This document shows positions 27,131 to 37,042 of a DNA stretch of 64,000 bases, piece by piece. The translations under genes were made by a program, and so were the position numbers. The DNA comes from CAVVSQ01 sp963848825 (lineage in GTDB: Bacteria > Planctomycetota > Planctomycetia > Gemmatales > Gemmataceae). The stretch is from the NCBI GenBank assembly GCA_963848825.1, contig CAWKFA010000009.1:744001-808000 (forward strand), given 5' to 3'. The notes beneath the pieces were generated by a model that ran no database searches, had not been told where the DNA came from, and was given only the letters and a program-made list of their open reading frames with translations. The number at the start of each line of letters is the position of its first letter. Positions within the stretch are counted from its first letter, which is position 1.

Positions 27131-28328
27131 ATGACCCCCCATACCATTTCGTGCCCGTACTGCAATGCCGTACTCTACCCCGACCAGGTTCGTTCGACTG
27201 GCGGGCCCAAAGCCATATGTCCTCGTTGTGGCGAACCACTTCCAGCGCCGCTACTTATGAATTTGCCAACGACTTCGTCCCCTGAGGAGCAGCCTCCGCC
27301 GTTCAGATCGTGGACGAATCGCCGGGTCAGTTTGGCCGTCGTCAGTGTCATGGTGTTCATGGGCCTTGTCGGCCTGAGTTGGGCCCTCGTTACCGTGCAG
27401 TGGCGACGACAAAACGATTTTCGAGGAAAAAGGCAGGCTACCGCGCCACTCATTTTACAAGAACCTGGCGAGCTTGCCGGCCTTGGTTACCTGCCGCCCG
27501 ACGTCAACGTCATTGCTGTATTAGATGTGGCCGAACTTCTAAAAGATCCCGCGGCTGGAACTTTGTTGGCTGCGCCGCGGCCAGCCTTGTTCGACATGCT
27601 GCTATCGCTGGTCGAGAGGGTGACGAGCCTGAAGGCGGCCGATCTTGATGCGGTCATTGTCGGCACGGAAATTAAAGACAAGTTGCCGCAGCTTACGCTG
27701 GTCGTGCAAACAACCAAACCTTATGTGCCGGCGCAACTAGCGGAAGCGTTACGGCCAGCGGTCGCCACGGTCCAGCGCAGGCTTTCCCCTTTACCGTTTC
27801 CAACGAGCTCCCGGGGAAATGATGCTTTGGTGCCCCGGTCCCCGCACGCTGGTTATGCTTTATCGCTTCGATTCGCTGAAAATAGAGGACCTCGAGGCGA
27901 TACCGTGGCCAGCACGCAAGGATGCCGAGGCGGCGCCGCCGGCCCTGCGCGACCTTTTGAGCCAGCAACGCATTAACAAACAAAGCCTCGGCTGGGCGGC
28001 CGGACAGCTCGAGCGTCCCGCCCTTCTCAATAACTTGCTACCCTTTGCGCCCGGTCTGGCAGGCAAGGCTCAGTTGCTGACGAATGTGCGTGCCTTTACG
28101 CTGAGCCTGTACTCCCAGGAGGGCATGGTTTTGGACGGCGCCTTTCGTACCGGTGATGAAAAGGGAACAGGCCTCGTTCGCAAGCAAATCGAAGAAATGA
28201 ACCCACATACCTTCAAATCCTACAAGGTTGCCGTGCCGCCGCCCGGCGCCGACGCCGCGGCACAATGGGTTACGCTGCAAATACGCGGCGAGGTCCAAAC
28301 ATTTCGCGAGTTATTGGGGCCAAAATAG
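27131..28328 (+). CDS. Zinc-ribbon membrane protein of unknown function, one frameshift
   Basis: From the ATG at 27131 the product starts TPHTISCPYCNAVLYPDQ and ICPRCGEPLPAP, a four-cysteine zinc ribbon (CxxC...CxxC). A single membrane helix follows (VSLAVVSVMVFMGLVGLSWA), then a soluble domain with GYLPPDVNVIAVLDVAELLK. The frame shifts near 27800 and continues with MLWCPGPRTLVMLYRFDSLK to the stop at 28328. About 398 residues repaired. The soluble part resembles planctomycete proteins of unknown function that follow a zinc ribbon and one helix; I do not assign a role. It is divergent from secA. Confidence 0.6.
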
Positions 28329-28365
28329 CGTGGCCTTTGTCATTTCTCCTGATCCGACTCGTCGT

Positions 28366-28733
28366 TCAGCGCTCGCGCGCTCGCAGCACCACCAGATCGA
28401 TAAGTGCCTCGTGACGGCCCAGAGGCTTCGCCAGCAAAAACTGGGCGCCCGGATGGCGTTCCGCCAGCATGTTGCGAAACTCCTTCAGATCCTGGCGAAC
28501 GTGTATACCCGGCGATAAAAAGTAGGGCAACAGGACCACGCGGTCCGCGCCAGGCTAACGCACTTTTGGCCGCCCGTCAGTATGTCCGGCTCGGCGATTT
28601 CCAGGAACGATGCTTCGACGATGGCATACGAGCCGCGCGTCCGCAAGGCCGCCACGACGTGCAAAAGATCATCATTGGCTTCGCGATTGCGGCTACCGTG
28701 AGCGATCAACAACAGCGCGGTTGGCATCGGCAT
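28366..28733 (-). CDS. Sirohydrochlorin/cobalt chelatase family protein (CbiX/SirB), one frameshift
   Basis: The N-part TALLLIAHGSRNREANDDLL and YAIVEASFLEIAEPDIL carries the CbiX signature (AHGSR with the metal-binding His). The frame slips near 28555 and resumes as GADRVVLLPYFLSPGIHVRQ with the second His, ending KPLGRHEALIDLVVLRARE at the TGA complementary to 28366-28368. The repaired length of about 122 residues equals a single-domain CbiX. The family inserts Co2+, Ni2+ or Fe2+ into sirohydrochlorin. With the cobalamin-binding protein at 431-1378 a link to corrinoids or siroheme is possible but not proven. Confidence 0.75.
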
Positions 28734-28807
28734 GTCCCCTGGCCGCGAAGTCGGCGCGAAATCCTACGTTCTGTGTCCAGCTCATGATAGGATACAGGCT
28801 ATCGATC

Positions 28808-30418
28808 ATGTCTTGTCAACTCATAACGGGCCAAAAAATGATTGGTGACCGGTTGGGCAAATGGGTCATTTTCAAAGAGCTGGGCCGTGGCGGCATGGGC
28901 CGTGTTTACTTGGCGCAAGAGGAATTGACCAATCGCCAGGCCGCAGTCAAGGTGCTGGCGGCCGAACTCGCGCAAGAAACCGGCTTCTTGCAGCGCTTCG
29001 AGCGCGAGATCGACGCGCTCAGTCAACTCGACCATCCGGGCATTGTGCGCTTTTTTGAATCGGGCCAGGAGAATGGCGTGTATTATTACGCCATGGAATA
29101 CGTCGAGGGACAGAGCCTCGACGAAATTCTGCTCTCCCAGGGAAGGTTGCCCTGGCAGGAAATACTGGACATTGCTTTGCAAATATGCCCCGCCCTTCGC
29201 CACGTTCATGACCATGGCATTATTCACCGCGATATCAAGCCCCCCAACATTTTACGCACCTCAGCCGGCCAAATTAAGCTGAGTGATTTTGGCATCGCCA
29301 AGGTTTTCGCCAGCCAAAGTTTGACGTCCACAGGCGGCATCGTGGGCACGGCTGAATTCTTGTCGCCGGAACAGGCTGCCGGCAAGCCGGTCAGCAAGCG
29401 CAGCGATATTTACAGCCTGGGAGTAGTACTTTACACCCTTCTGACGGGTCGAACGCCGTTTGAGGGTGTCTCTTATCTCGATCTCCTTCACAAGCACCGT
29501 TACGGGCAATTCGATCCGCCGCGCCGCCGTGTACCGGAAATTCCGTTTGAGGTCGATGAACTTGTTTGCAAGCTCCTTGAAAAAGAACCGGAGAAAAGGC
29601 CGCCCGACTGCCTGGTGCTGGGCAAGCAACTCGACGCCATTCGTCTCAAGTTCGCGCGGAAAAGTCAGCTGACCGCGGTCGATGCCACCGAGGGTGCCAC
29701 GGTGGCGGAAAATCGCACGGACTTTGAGATGGAGCCGCGCACGGGACCGGCCACGCTCATGAGCAGGCTCATGCGAGCCGAACTCGACCGTCAGAATGCG
29801 GCGCATCCCCTGGCCCGCTTGCTCAATCGTACCTGGGTGTTGGCGCTGCTTTTGGTCGGCTGTCTTGGGTTGATTGTCTGGACCTTGTGGCCGCCGAGTA
29901 GGGAGGTACTTTACACGCGCGGCGCGGACCTCATGGCCTCGGACCGACTCGCGGACATGAAGGAGGCCTGGCGCGAGTATCTCGAACCGCTAAATACTCG
30001 TTTTCCCGATCATCCCTATCAGGAAGAAGTGGCCCGTTTCCATGCAAAACTCAAGTCCGCGGAGAGCGGCGAAGTGACGGAGGCCCAGCGTTTCTACCGT
30101 CAGGGGGAGCGACTCCGACAAAGCGGCGACCTCATGGGAGCCCGGCGCGTCTGGCAAGATCTGGTGGCAGTTTTCAAAGAAGTGGCCGCGGAGCAAGAAT
30201 GGATCCGGCGGGCCGAGGAGGGCCTCCTTGACATGGAGAAAAATGCCCCCGCCCGTCACCAGTCGGTTCAGCCCGCTCTGGCGCGGGCCGAGCTATTGCG
30301 CAGCCAGGGGAAGCGCGCCGAGGCCGAGAAGATCTGGTCAGGGCTTGAAGATCTCTATCGCGACGATCCCTGGGGACAGGAGTTACGGCGCCAGATCGAC
30401 GAGGCCCGCAAGAAATGA
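28808..30418 (+). CDS. Membrane-anchored Ser/Thr protein kinase
   Basis: A Hanks-type kinase occupies about residues 12-290: GRGGMGRVYLAQEE (P-loop), AAVKVLAAEL (Lys), HGIIHRDIKPPNIL (catalytic loop), LSDFGIAKVF (DFG), GTAEFLSPEQAAG (P+1 loop). A single membrane helix follows at about 400 (WVLALLLVGCLGLIVWTLWP). The extracytoplasmic tail of about 135 residues is helical and TPR-like (RFYRQGERLRQSGDLMGARR). The start may be 28808 or the ATG at 28838; the longer frame to 28610 overlaps cbiX and looks non-native. All catalytic residues are present, so it should be active. Targets unknown. Confidence 0.9.
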   Translation: MSCQLITGQKMIGDRLGKWVIFKELGRGGMGRVYLAQEELTNRQAAVKVLAAELAQETGFLQRFEREIDALSQLDHPGIVRFFESGQENGVYYYAMEYVEGQSLDEILLSQGRLPWQEILDIALQICPALRHVHDHGIIHRDIKPPNILRTSAGQIKLSDFGIAKVFASQSLTSTGGIVGTAEFLSPEQAAGKPVSKRSDIYSLGVVLYTLLTGRTPFEGVSYLDLLHKHRYGQFDPPRRRVPEIPFEVDELVCKLLEKEPEKRPPDCLVLGKQLDAIRLKFARKSQLTAVDATEGATVAENRTDFEMEPRTGPATLMSRLMRAELDRQNAAHPLARLLNRTWVLALLLVGCLGLIVWTLWPPSREVLYTRGADLMASDRLADMKEAWREYLEPLNTRFPDHPYQEEVARFHAKLKSAESGEVTEAQRFYRQGERLRQSGDLMGARRVWQDLVAVFKEVAAEQEWIRRAEEGLLDMEKNAPARHQSVQPALARAELLRSQGKRAEAEKIWSGLEDLYRDDPWGQELRRQIDEARKK

Positions 30419-30469
30419 GAATGGGCCACTTGGACTTGACCTGTTTTGGCGAAAATGGGTTAACAGGGC

Positions 30470-31615
30470 ATGCGCATTTGTCTTTACACCGAGACGGCGT
30501 TGCCCAAAATGGGTGGCCAGGAGATGGTGGTCGATGCCCTGGCTCGCCAGTATCTCCAGATGGGCCAGGAGGTGGTGGTGCTGGCGCCTTATCCGCGTCG
30601 GCCCTTGCGAGCTCGCGATGAGGCCTTGCCCTATCGCGTTGTCCGCCACCCACTGTTCCTTTCCACACGCCACTTCGTCTCCTGGTATCGATGGTTTCTC
30701 AACCGCCTGCACCGCGCTCACCGCACCGAAATCCTTCATTGCCATGGGCTTTATCCGCCGGGTTATCTCGCGGGCCTGACCCGGGCCGCGCGTAATATAC
30801 CGACCGTCATCACCAGTCATGGCGGCGATGTTCAAGCCGACAACGTGCGCCTCCTTAAACCCCTTCTGCGCGAGCGAATCGTCCAGGGGTTGGCGGCTGC
30901 CGATGCCCTGGTGGCCATCAGCCGCTTCACTGAAAATCGCATGCGCTACCTTTGTCCCAGCGCCAATATCGTCAGCATCCCCAACGGCGTCGATCTTGCA
31001 CCCTTCGCGCAGGCGGCCGCCAGGCCGCCTGCGTTGCCAGACGCGCTGCTGCCAAGGAACTATTTCCTGTTTCTTGGCCGGCTGAAAGAACGCAAGGGGG
31101 TCGATGTATTATTGCATGCGCTGGCTCGGCTGCCCGCCGACGCCGCCGTCCCGCTGGTAATCGCTGGCTCGGGTGAAGAGCAGTCGGCCCTGGAACAACT
31201 GGGCGCACGGCTGGGTTTGCAGGAACGTGTGCGCTTTCTGGGCGCCACGCATCATCCAACCAAGGCATACCTATTTCAAAACGCCCTGGCCACCGTCGTT
31301 CCTTCACGTATTTCCGAGGCTTTTGGCCTGGTGGCGCTGGAGAGCTTCGCGGCGGGCACACCGGTGATTGGCTCACGTCTTCCCGGTCTGGAGGATTTGA
31401 TCGAGCCAGAAAAAACCGGCTGGCTCGTGCCTCCGGAAGCACCGGACGCACTCGCCGACGCTTTGCGGCACGCCTGCCAACATCGTGACCGTTGCGCACG
31501 TATGGGGGACGAGGGCCGCCGCATGTCCCAGCGCTTCGATTGGAGCGTGGTCGCCCGGCTCCATTTGGAGCTATATGAAAAGATATTAGCGGAAAAGGGC
31601 TCGGTCGCCGCCTAG
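30470..31615 (+). CDS. Family 4 glycosyltransferase
   Basis: 381 residues, intact. N-lobe MRICLYTETALPKMGGQEMV with the Gly-rich donor loop, HCHGLYPPGYLAGLTRAA, PTVITSHGGDVQAD. The C-lobe has NYFLFLGRLKERKGVDVLL, FLGATHHPTKAYLFQNAL and the EX7E motif in RISEAFGLVALESFAAGTPV. This is the standard PimA/WecA-associated GT4 type that uses a nucleotide sugar to extend a lipid or polysaccharide acceptor. It starts 51 bases after the kinase stop on the same strand and ends seven bases from the convergent ABC permease stop. Confidence 0.9.
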   Translation: MRICLYTETALPKMGGQEMVVDALARQYLQMGQEVVVLAPYPRRPLRARDEALPYRVVRHPLFLSTRHFVSWYRWFLNRLHRAHRTEILHCHGLYPPGYLAGLTRAARNIPTVITSHGGDVQADNVRLLKPLLRERIVQGLAAADALVAISRFTENRMRYLCPSANIVSIPNGVDLAPFAQAAARPPALPDALLPRNYFLFLGRLKERKGVDVLLHALARLPADAAVPLVIAGSGEEQSALEQLGARLGLQERVRFLGATHHPTKAYLFQNALATVVPSRISEAFGLVALESFAAGTPVIGSRLPGLEDLIEPEKTGWLVPPEAPDALADALRHACQHRDRCARMGDEGRRMSQRFDWSVVARLHLELYEKILAEKGSVAA

Positions 31616-31621
31616 GTCCTA

Positions 31622-32404
31622 TCACACGTCGCGACGCGAAAAGCCGATCATGCCGGCCAACGCGAATAATAACGAGACGGATAGCGCCCCGCTGATCAGC
31701 CGGGTCACCATCTGCCAGTCATAAAAGCCCTTGAGCACCCGCGGCAGTGCCTGCAAGGCCCGATCCGGCGAAGGGTAGCTTTCCGGAAGGAAAGAGAGGG
31801 CGAAGCCGGCACTATATAACGCCATCCACACGATGGCGATGCTCACGACGGTATTGTTGGACAGGGCACTGACGCTAACGCCGAACGTAATGACCATGAC
31901 CAGTAGCGAGGCGACCGTGGCCAGCGCGATCACGCTGCCGTCCAGCCTGAGATTATCGCTGTGCAGCATGAAGAAGGAGCCAATGAGGGCCAGGGAGGCG
32001 ATAATGAGAAACGTGCCGAGGACCACGGCCAGGCGCGCGTGCCATTTACCCAAAAAATACTGATAGCGGCTGATGCCACGGCTTAGAACCGAGTCGGCCA
32101 TGGTGCCGCGCTCGGAGCAAATCGCACCGGACGTGAGCACGATGACCAGCGTCACACTGCCAAAGGCCACCCAGTTAAGAAGATCGCTAATCATTTCCGG
32201 CGCCGGCTGGACAAACCCGCCTTCGCGCTTGGCGCCGAAACGATAAAGCAAAAAACCGACCGCCGCTCCAAAGGATACGAGCACCCAAACGCGATAAATC
32301 CAGCTGTTCAGCGTTTGCTTCAGGTCCGCCTGAAAAACGGCCCAGTAGGGCAGCAAGCGATTTATCTTGATCGATTTGACGACTGGGGGCGCGGGGGCAT
32401 CCAT
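31622..32404 (-). CDS. ABC-2 type exporter permease
   Basis: 260 residues with about six membrane helices. An N-terminal cytoplasmic segment (LLPYWAVFQADLKQTLNSWI) is followed by SWIYRVWVLVSFGAAVGFLL and the helices LNWVAFGSVTLVIVLTSGAI, LAVVLGTFLIIASLALIGSF and VASLLVMVITFGVSVSAL. The short CSERGTMADSVLSRGISRYQ between helices is the coupling segment typical of NosY/ABC-2 permeases. It pairs with the ATPase just upstream, so the two form an exporter. Cargo unknown. Confidence 0.82.
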   Translation of the reverse strand: MDAPAPPVVKSIKINRLLPYWAVFQADLKQTLNSWIYRVWVLVSFGAAVGFLLYRFGAKREGGFVQPAPEMISDLLNWVAFGSVTLVIVLTSGAICSERGTMADSVLSRGISRYQYFLGKWHARLAVVLGTFLIIASLALIGSFFMLHSDNLRLDGSVIALATVASLLVMVITFGVSVSALSNNTVVSIAIVWMALYSAGFALSFLPESYPSPDRALQALPRVLKGFYDWQMVTRLISGALSVSLLFALAGMIGFSRRDV

Positions 32405-33446
32405 GAGACTTCCAGTTCCTTAACGAAAGGCGTTTCTTTTCGTCACGCCGCTTCGGGATTTTGATAAGCGCGGGAGAAGCCGCGCGTTCTTCTTTTTCCA
32501 CCAGGTCCAGAAATGCCTGCTCGGTTTGCTGGCCGACGCTGCGTATCGAGACGAGCGTGACCTTGTTATCCGCCAGCGTCATGAAAACATTCGCCAGTGC
32601 CGACGCATTGTTCGCGTCATCGGCCAGACGCAGTTCCAGCCGGCGCTGGCGCAGGACCACGGCCTTGAAATCCGCCAGGCCCTTGATGGTCTGCATCGCC
32701 TTGGCAATCGCCTTCTGGTCGCCTTCCAGGTCGAGTTCATAATGGTTCTTGCGCATGCGGCCCTTGAGATCTTGCAAGGACCCGAAATAAATCAGGTGAC
32801 CCTGGCTGAGAACGGCGGCATGATTGCAGACTTCGTCGATATCGCTCAAATTGTGGCTGGAGACTATGAGCGTCTTTTCCTTCGCCAGCGACTTGATGAG
32901 CTCCAACATGCTGCGGCGCGCTTCAGGATCGAGGCCGTGGGTCGGCTCATCCCAGATCAGCAGGTCCGGCTCGTTGATGAGACTGGTCGCCACCGCGAGT
33001 CGAGCCGTCATGCCATTGGAAAAGCCGTCCACCGGATCGCCGGACACGCTGAGCAGGTCGACGGCGCGAATTAGCGATGCCAGGCGGGGCTTGCGCACGC
33101 CCGCCGGCAAGCCGAACAAGCGGGCCATGTAATCGAGGTAACTTATGGGCGTCATGCCGCGTGGGAATTGCGGATTGGTGGGGATATAGCCAATGCGGCA
33201 GCGCAAGGCGGCAGCGTTGGGCCCCATGATCTGGCCAAAGACCCTGGCCCAGCCGGCCGTTGGCCGATGGAGCCCGAGGATCAGGCGCAACAACGTGGTC
33301 TTACCCGCGCCATTGTGCCCCAAGAGGCCCAAAACGCAGCCGGGTTCCAACTTCAACGTCACATCGTTCAAGGCAATCTGGCGGTTCTGGTACAACTTGG
33401 TAAGCTTGTACGTTTCCACGACCAGGTCGCCCGCGTACTCAGCCAC
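32187..33446 (-). CDS. ABC transporter ATP-binding protein
   Basis: The first ~345 residues are a normal ABC-2 ATPase: Walker A GLLGHNGAGKTTLLRLILGL, Q-loop region YIPTNPQFPRGMT, signature FSNGMTARLAVATSL (a divergent LSGGQ: FSNGM), Walker B DLLIWDEPTHGLDPEARR, and H-loop VSSHNLSD. A regulatory domain follows. The last ~75 residues are read from inside the permease gene and look like an out-of-frame tail. A one-base change near 32420 would end the protein at a TAA just before the permease ATG at 32404, so a frame slip is likely there. It energises the permease of the next gene. Confidence 0.85.
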   Translation of the reverse strand: MAEYAGDLVVETYKLTKLYQNRQIALNDVTLKLEPGCVLGLLGHNGAGKTTLLRLILGLHRPTAGWARVFGQIMGPNAAALRCRIGYIPTNPQFPRGMTPISYLDYMARLFGLPAGVRKPRLASLIRAVDLLSVSGDPVDGFSNGMTARLAVATSLINEPDLLIWDEPTHGLDPEARRSMLELIKSLAKEKTLIVSSHNLSDIDEVCNHAAVLSQGHLIYFGSLQDLKGRMRKNHYELDLEGDQKAIAKAMQTIKGLADFKAVVLRQRRLELRLADDANNASALANVFMTLADNKVTLVSIRSVGQQTEQAFLDLVEKEERAASPALIKIPKRRDEKKRLSLRNWKSHGCPRAPSRQIDQDKSLAALLGRFSGGPEANAEQLDLSRLGARILWSGGRFFALSFRRQARRRVCPAGAGND

Positions 33447-33635
33447 GAGGCTCCCTCCTCGACGCGGACTTCAAGACGCGGGATTATAATGTCAGCCGCC
33501 AATAGTTCCTAGGCCAACTGGTTCGAAAGTGACCCAGGTCGGCTGGCCCAAGGGATAGGCGCCAACTTCCTCTCTTTAACAACAACATCCGGCGCGGCCT
33601 GAAGAGAATAGCCAAGAAAGCCCGGCGACTTACGT

Positions 33636-33664
33636 TTGCATTCGCGTCCAGCCTTTTCTAGATT
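33636..33664 (+). promoter_or_regulatory. Candidate sigma-70 type promoter for hemF
   Basis: TTGCAT at 33636-33641, 17-base spacer, TAGATT at 33659-33664. The predicted start is near 33671, 34 bases before the hemF ATG. Only moderate matches, placed in the only sensible region between divergent genes. Confidence 0.3.
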
Positions 33665-33704
33665 AACAACGGTCGCAATCTTCCCTTTCTAACCCATTCT
33701 GCCC

Positions 33705-34589
33705 ATGCTTGCGGTTACCGCTAACTACTTCAAGGATTTGCAAGATCGCATCTGTGACAGCCTGGCCCGGGTTGACGGACAAGCCTCCTTCCGCGAAGAC
33801 GTTTGGCAGCGCCCCGGCGGCGGGGGTGGACGCTCGCGTATCCTGGTAGACGGTGGTGTGTTTGAAAAAGCAGGTGTCAACTTCTCAGAAGTGTTTGGTC
33901 AAATGTCTCCCGAGTTTGCCCGGTCGATCCCCGGAGATGGCGTCGACTTTACGGCTACCGGGATTTCGCTTGTGCTGCACCCGCGCAGTCCGATGATACC
34001 GACCGTTCACGCCAACTTTCGTTTCCTGATCAAGGGCAATGCGCAATGGTTTGGGGGCGGCGCCGATCTCACGCCCTACTACCCTTTCCGCGAAGACATC
34101 ATCCACTTTCACAAATGCTGGCGTGCGGTTTGTTCCCGACATCCGGACCCCGTGGATCACGCGCACTTCAAAAAATGGTGCGACGAGTACTTCTTTTTGC
34201 CTCATAGGAACGAGCCGCGCGGCGTTGGCGGACTTTTCTTCGATTACCTCCAGGGTAACTTCGAAGCCCTCTTCGCCTTTGTACAGGATGCCGGCAATTC
34301 TTTTCTGGATGCGTATTTGCCCATTGTCCAGCGACGTCAGGGTCTGCCGTATACGCCGGCACAACGCGCCTTCCAGGAGTTTCGGCGCGGCCGTTATGTC
34401 GAATTCAATCTGATCTATGACCGGGGCACGCTCTTTGGGCTCAAGACGGGTGGCCGGACCGAATCCATCCTCATGTCGCTGCCACCGGTCGTGCGCTGGC
34501 ATTACGATTATCAGCCCGAGCCCAACTCCGCTGAAGCGAGCCTTTACGAAGTGCTGACGCCACGCGATTGGGCCTCCGAGCCCACGTAA
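33705..34589 (+). CDS. hemF: Oxygen-dependent coproporphyrinogen III oxidase
   Basis: 294 residues, intact. The family signatures are present: FREDVWQRPGGGGGRSRIL, GVNFSEVFGQM, THAN-like PTVHANFRFL, WFGGGADLTPYYPFREDIIH, NEPRGVGGLFFDYLQG, and the C-terminal FNLIYDRGTLFGLKTGGRTE with the conserved RGT and G-G-R-x-E. It oxidatively decarboxylates coproporphyrinogen III to protoporphyrinogen IX with O2 in the cytoplasm. So this organism uses aerobic heme synthesis, beside the HemW-like radical SAM protein at 8157-9472. Divergent from the ABC ATPase. Confidence 0.95.
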   Translation: MLAVTANYFKDLQDRICDSLARVDGQASFREDVWQRPGGGGGRSRILVDGGVFEKAGVNFSEVFGQMSPEFARSIPGDGVDFTATGISLVLHPRSPMIPTVHANFRFLIKGNAQWFGGGADLTPYYPFREDIIHFHKCWRAVCSRHPDPVDHAHFKKWCDEYFFLPHRNEPRGVGGLFFDYLQGNFEALFAFVQDAGNSFLDAYLPIVQRRQGLPYTPAQRAFQEFRRGRYVEFNLIYDRGTLFGLKTGGRTESILMSLPPVVRWHYDYQPEPNSAEASLYEVLTPRDWASEPT

Positions 34590-34629
34590 GAGCGCCTGGT
34601 GTCCCCGGCGGGAAAAAAACCTGAATGTT

Positions 34630-36208
34630 TTACGGCTGACCGAAACAAGCAACTTCCGCGATTTCCGGCTCGTCGCCATGTTCGGGCGGTGCGATGCTTT
34701 GGTAATGGGTGAGTGGGACCAGTCTCTGACCGCTGTTGGCAACGGCGGCGGCAAGGAAGTCGGCGGCGTCGGGCCCGAAACGCACGCACCATACCTTGCC
34801 CGAAGCTGGCAGCGGCACATCAAGCTCGACGCTCCACCGGACGCGGTCGTCGTGTTGCCGAAAGTACCACTCTAGACCTGGCCGCAGTCCCGTGCGGCCG
34901 TGCAAAATTACGACGCGGTCGCCCGGCTCAAGGCGTTCGATGAGTTCATGGACGAACGAGCGGTTCCACACCTCGGCTGTAGTCTTGTAGGGTCTAATGA
35001 TGTCGCGAATCAGGCCGACCGCACCGAACGCCGTCAGGAGCACCAGTACGACGAGCGTTCCCTGGTGAGGCACGGACGAAGGAGGCGTGAAGCGATCCGT
35101 GAGCCAGGCGATGCCGTTGCCCATGAGCAGGCAGATGGCTGGGGCGAGGTGCTGATCGAGGCGGGCGCTACCGCCGTAAGGGTACTTGTGCAATATCGCG
35201 GCGAGCATGGACAGGAGAAAAGGTACGGCGAGTAAGGCCAGAATGTGTCGGTTGCCGTGCCGCCACCACTGCCAGGCGCCGAGCAGGCACAGCAAGCGTG
35301 GAAAAACTACTGGCGAAATCGGGACCGCCAATGGGGTAAGCTACCATGTTGCCTGTGTGGGATCGGAGAAACCACAGCAAGAAGCTCGCCAAGTCGGTGC
35401 CAGGAAACCAATCTTGCCAGGTGCTGTTGAAAGCGTTGGTGGGATCACCCACATGAGGACTTAGTTGCGGCTTACCTACCAGAAAATAATTCGTCAGGAA
35501 GGCGGTCAGCAGCAGGGCGTTATAAAGGACAAACCACGAACGGGCCGAACGTTCGGGCCGTCGCCAGACGATGGGCAGGAGCACGATACTCACCGAGCCA
35601 GCCACCAGCACCGCTGGATACGAGCTAACCAGCGCGAACGGGACCAGCAGCGTAAGCAGGAGTAGCCACCGTGTCTGGTCAGGGTTCCGGATGTACAGCG
35701 CGGCCGGCAGGAGTAAGCCAAGGGCAACCAGCAAATCTTCGGAATAGGGTTTCACCTCCACGCTGTGGCGCACGGGATAGTAGGAAACGGCCAGCAGCGC
35801 CAGCGCCAGGCAGGCCGGCACGGTGGGCAAGCTGCGCCGGCACAACGGCCAAAAGAGCGCGAGCGCTCCCATGCCTGCCAGGTAAGGGAGAAGTCGTAGC
35901 ACCCACTCGGAAGGCCCCAAAATTTGATAGAGGGCCAGCTCGCTCCAAAGAAATGTCAGGGGACAGATCTGACCGACGCGTAGGGGACCGAGGATCCCGG
36001 CGAAGCTATTGTCCAGGAAGTTGACGCACACGAAGGATTCGTCGCCCCAAATGGGAAACTGCAAGAAATAGCGCACCGTCCGCCAGGCTATGCCGGTCGT
36101 CAAGGCCGCGAGCGTCCAAAAGGTCAGAGAATGAAACAAGCCGCCTGCGGGAGGCCGAGCCGGCGAGATATGCTGGGAAGGCGGTCGATCGAGCTGGGCC
36201 GTAGCCAT
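34630..36208 (-). CDS. GT39-like polytopic membrane protein, one frameshift
   Basis: Start taken at the ATG of MATAQLDRPPSQHIS (36206-36208). The N-half has TM helices and the motif FPIWGDESFVCVNFLDNSFA, with a charged Asp-Glu in the first external loop as in GT-C/PMT-type (GT39) transferases. Helices such as RLLPYLAGMGALALFWPLC follow, then YYPVRHSVEVKPYSEDLLVA. Near 35310 the frame changes and continues with PRLLCLLGAWQWWR and a C-terminal soluble domain (VVILHGRTGLRPGLEWYFRQ). About 526 residues repaired. GT39 proteins use polyprenyl-phosphate sugars; substrate unknown. Convergent with hemF. Confidence 0.7.
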
Positions 36209-36327
36209 GGTCCGGGAATCCTTTCCCTTGGGTAATTCCAGAGGAAAAGGTAGCAAGTCGACCGAAAAATGTAAATCTTAGGTCTGTTTAGCCCAGAGTG
36301 CCGAGCTTACAGCTGGAGGTTGCTGAA

Positions 36328-36828
36328 TTATTTCCCGGCGCTGGCGGCGATAAAAGGCATCGTTTTGACCTTTCCAGGTACCCACGCATTTCGCGTGGCA
36401 AGAATGGCGAGACGAAACCCCTCCGCCTCGGGTGTGCCGGGCAAGGTGAGCACGACTTTGCCACCCTCCAGGATTTCCAGCGTGCCGGCGCGGAAGAAGT
36501 CAGATTGGCTATCGTTGACAACGCGGACGTCATCAATTCTGGCCAGGGAAACTTCATGCGAGGGCGTGCCCTTCCAGCCGCGCCGAATCATGATGCGGCG
36601 GTTGGTCAAGGTATACCGAATAGCCGCAAAAGGCAGCAATTTACCGAAATAAACCGCCGACATGATAAGCCAGGCCAGCGGCGCGAGGATGAGCGTGCGT
36701 GAGAGCTTTTGGCCGAGTCCGGCAATCATTTTCGAGCTGGCAACACTAGGCCAGGCCTCGCGGATTTTGGCTTCTGCCGTTTGCGGGGGAATGACGCCCG
36801 TTATCGCTTGGAGCCTAATGTCGACCAT
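36328..36828 (-). CDS. bPH2-domain membrane protein
   Basis: 166 residues. An N-terminal amphipathic part, then one or two membrane segments (LILAPLAWLIMSAVYFGKLL), then a bacterial PH-like domain: AIRYTLTNRRIMIRRGWKG, ARIDDVRVVNDSQSDFFRAG and LEILEGGKVVLTLPGTPEA. The YTLTNRRI strand and GTLEI/V pattern are diagnostic for the bPH_2 (YdbS/YdbT-type) family. These sit at the membrane and their role is not known in this group. Confidence 0.75.
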   Translation of the reverse strand: MVDIRLQAITGVIPPQTAEAKIREAWPSVASSKMIAGLGQKLSRTLILAPLAWLIMSAVYFGKLLPFAAIRYTLTNRRIMIRRGWKGTPSHEVSLARIDDVRVVNDSQSDFFRAGTLEILEGGKVVLTLPGTPEAEGFRLAILATRNAWVPGKVKTMPFIAASAGK

Positions 36829-36968
36829 GAAAAACTACCAGGCTAGGGAGGAGAAAGTGAGGATTACTTTATCGGCGAAAGAGCTTGTTGCCAACCCCGC
36901 GGACCAGCCGAGAGTCGCCTAAACCAATGCTATCAAGGCATTCACATCAATTTTTAATCAATTTTCGC

Positions 36969-36998
36969 GTGACTCCTTGCCGTTCAGGGGGTTATATT
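36969..36998 (+). promoter_or_regulatory. Candidate promoter for the EF-hand gene
   Basis: GTGACT at 36969-36974, 18-base spacer, TATATT at 36993-36998. The predicted start lies near 37005, and the ATG at 37043 has a GAGAGG ribosome-binding site about 8 bases upstream. Confidence 0.4.
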
Positions 36999-37042
36999 GA
37001 ATACGTTCCGAACTGCACTGCCCGTCGTAGAGAGGTTTTACC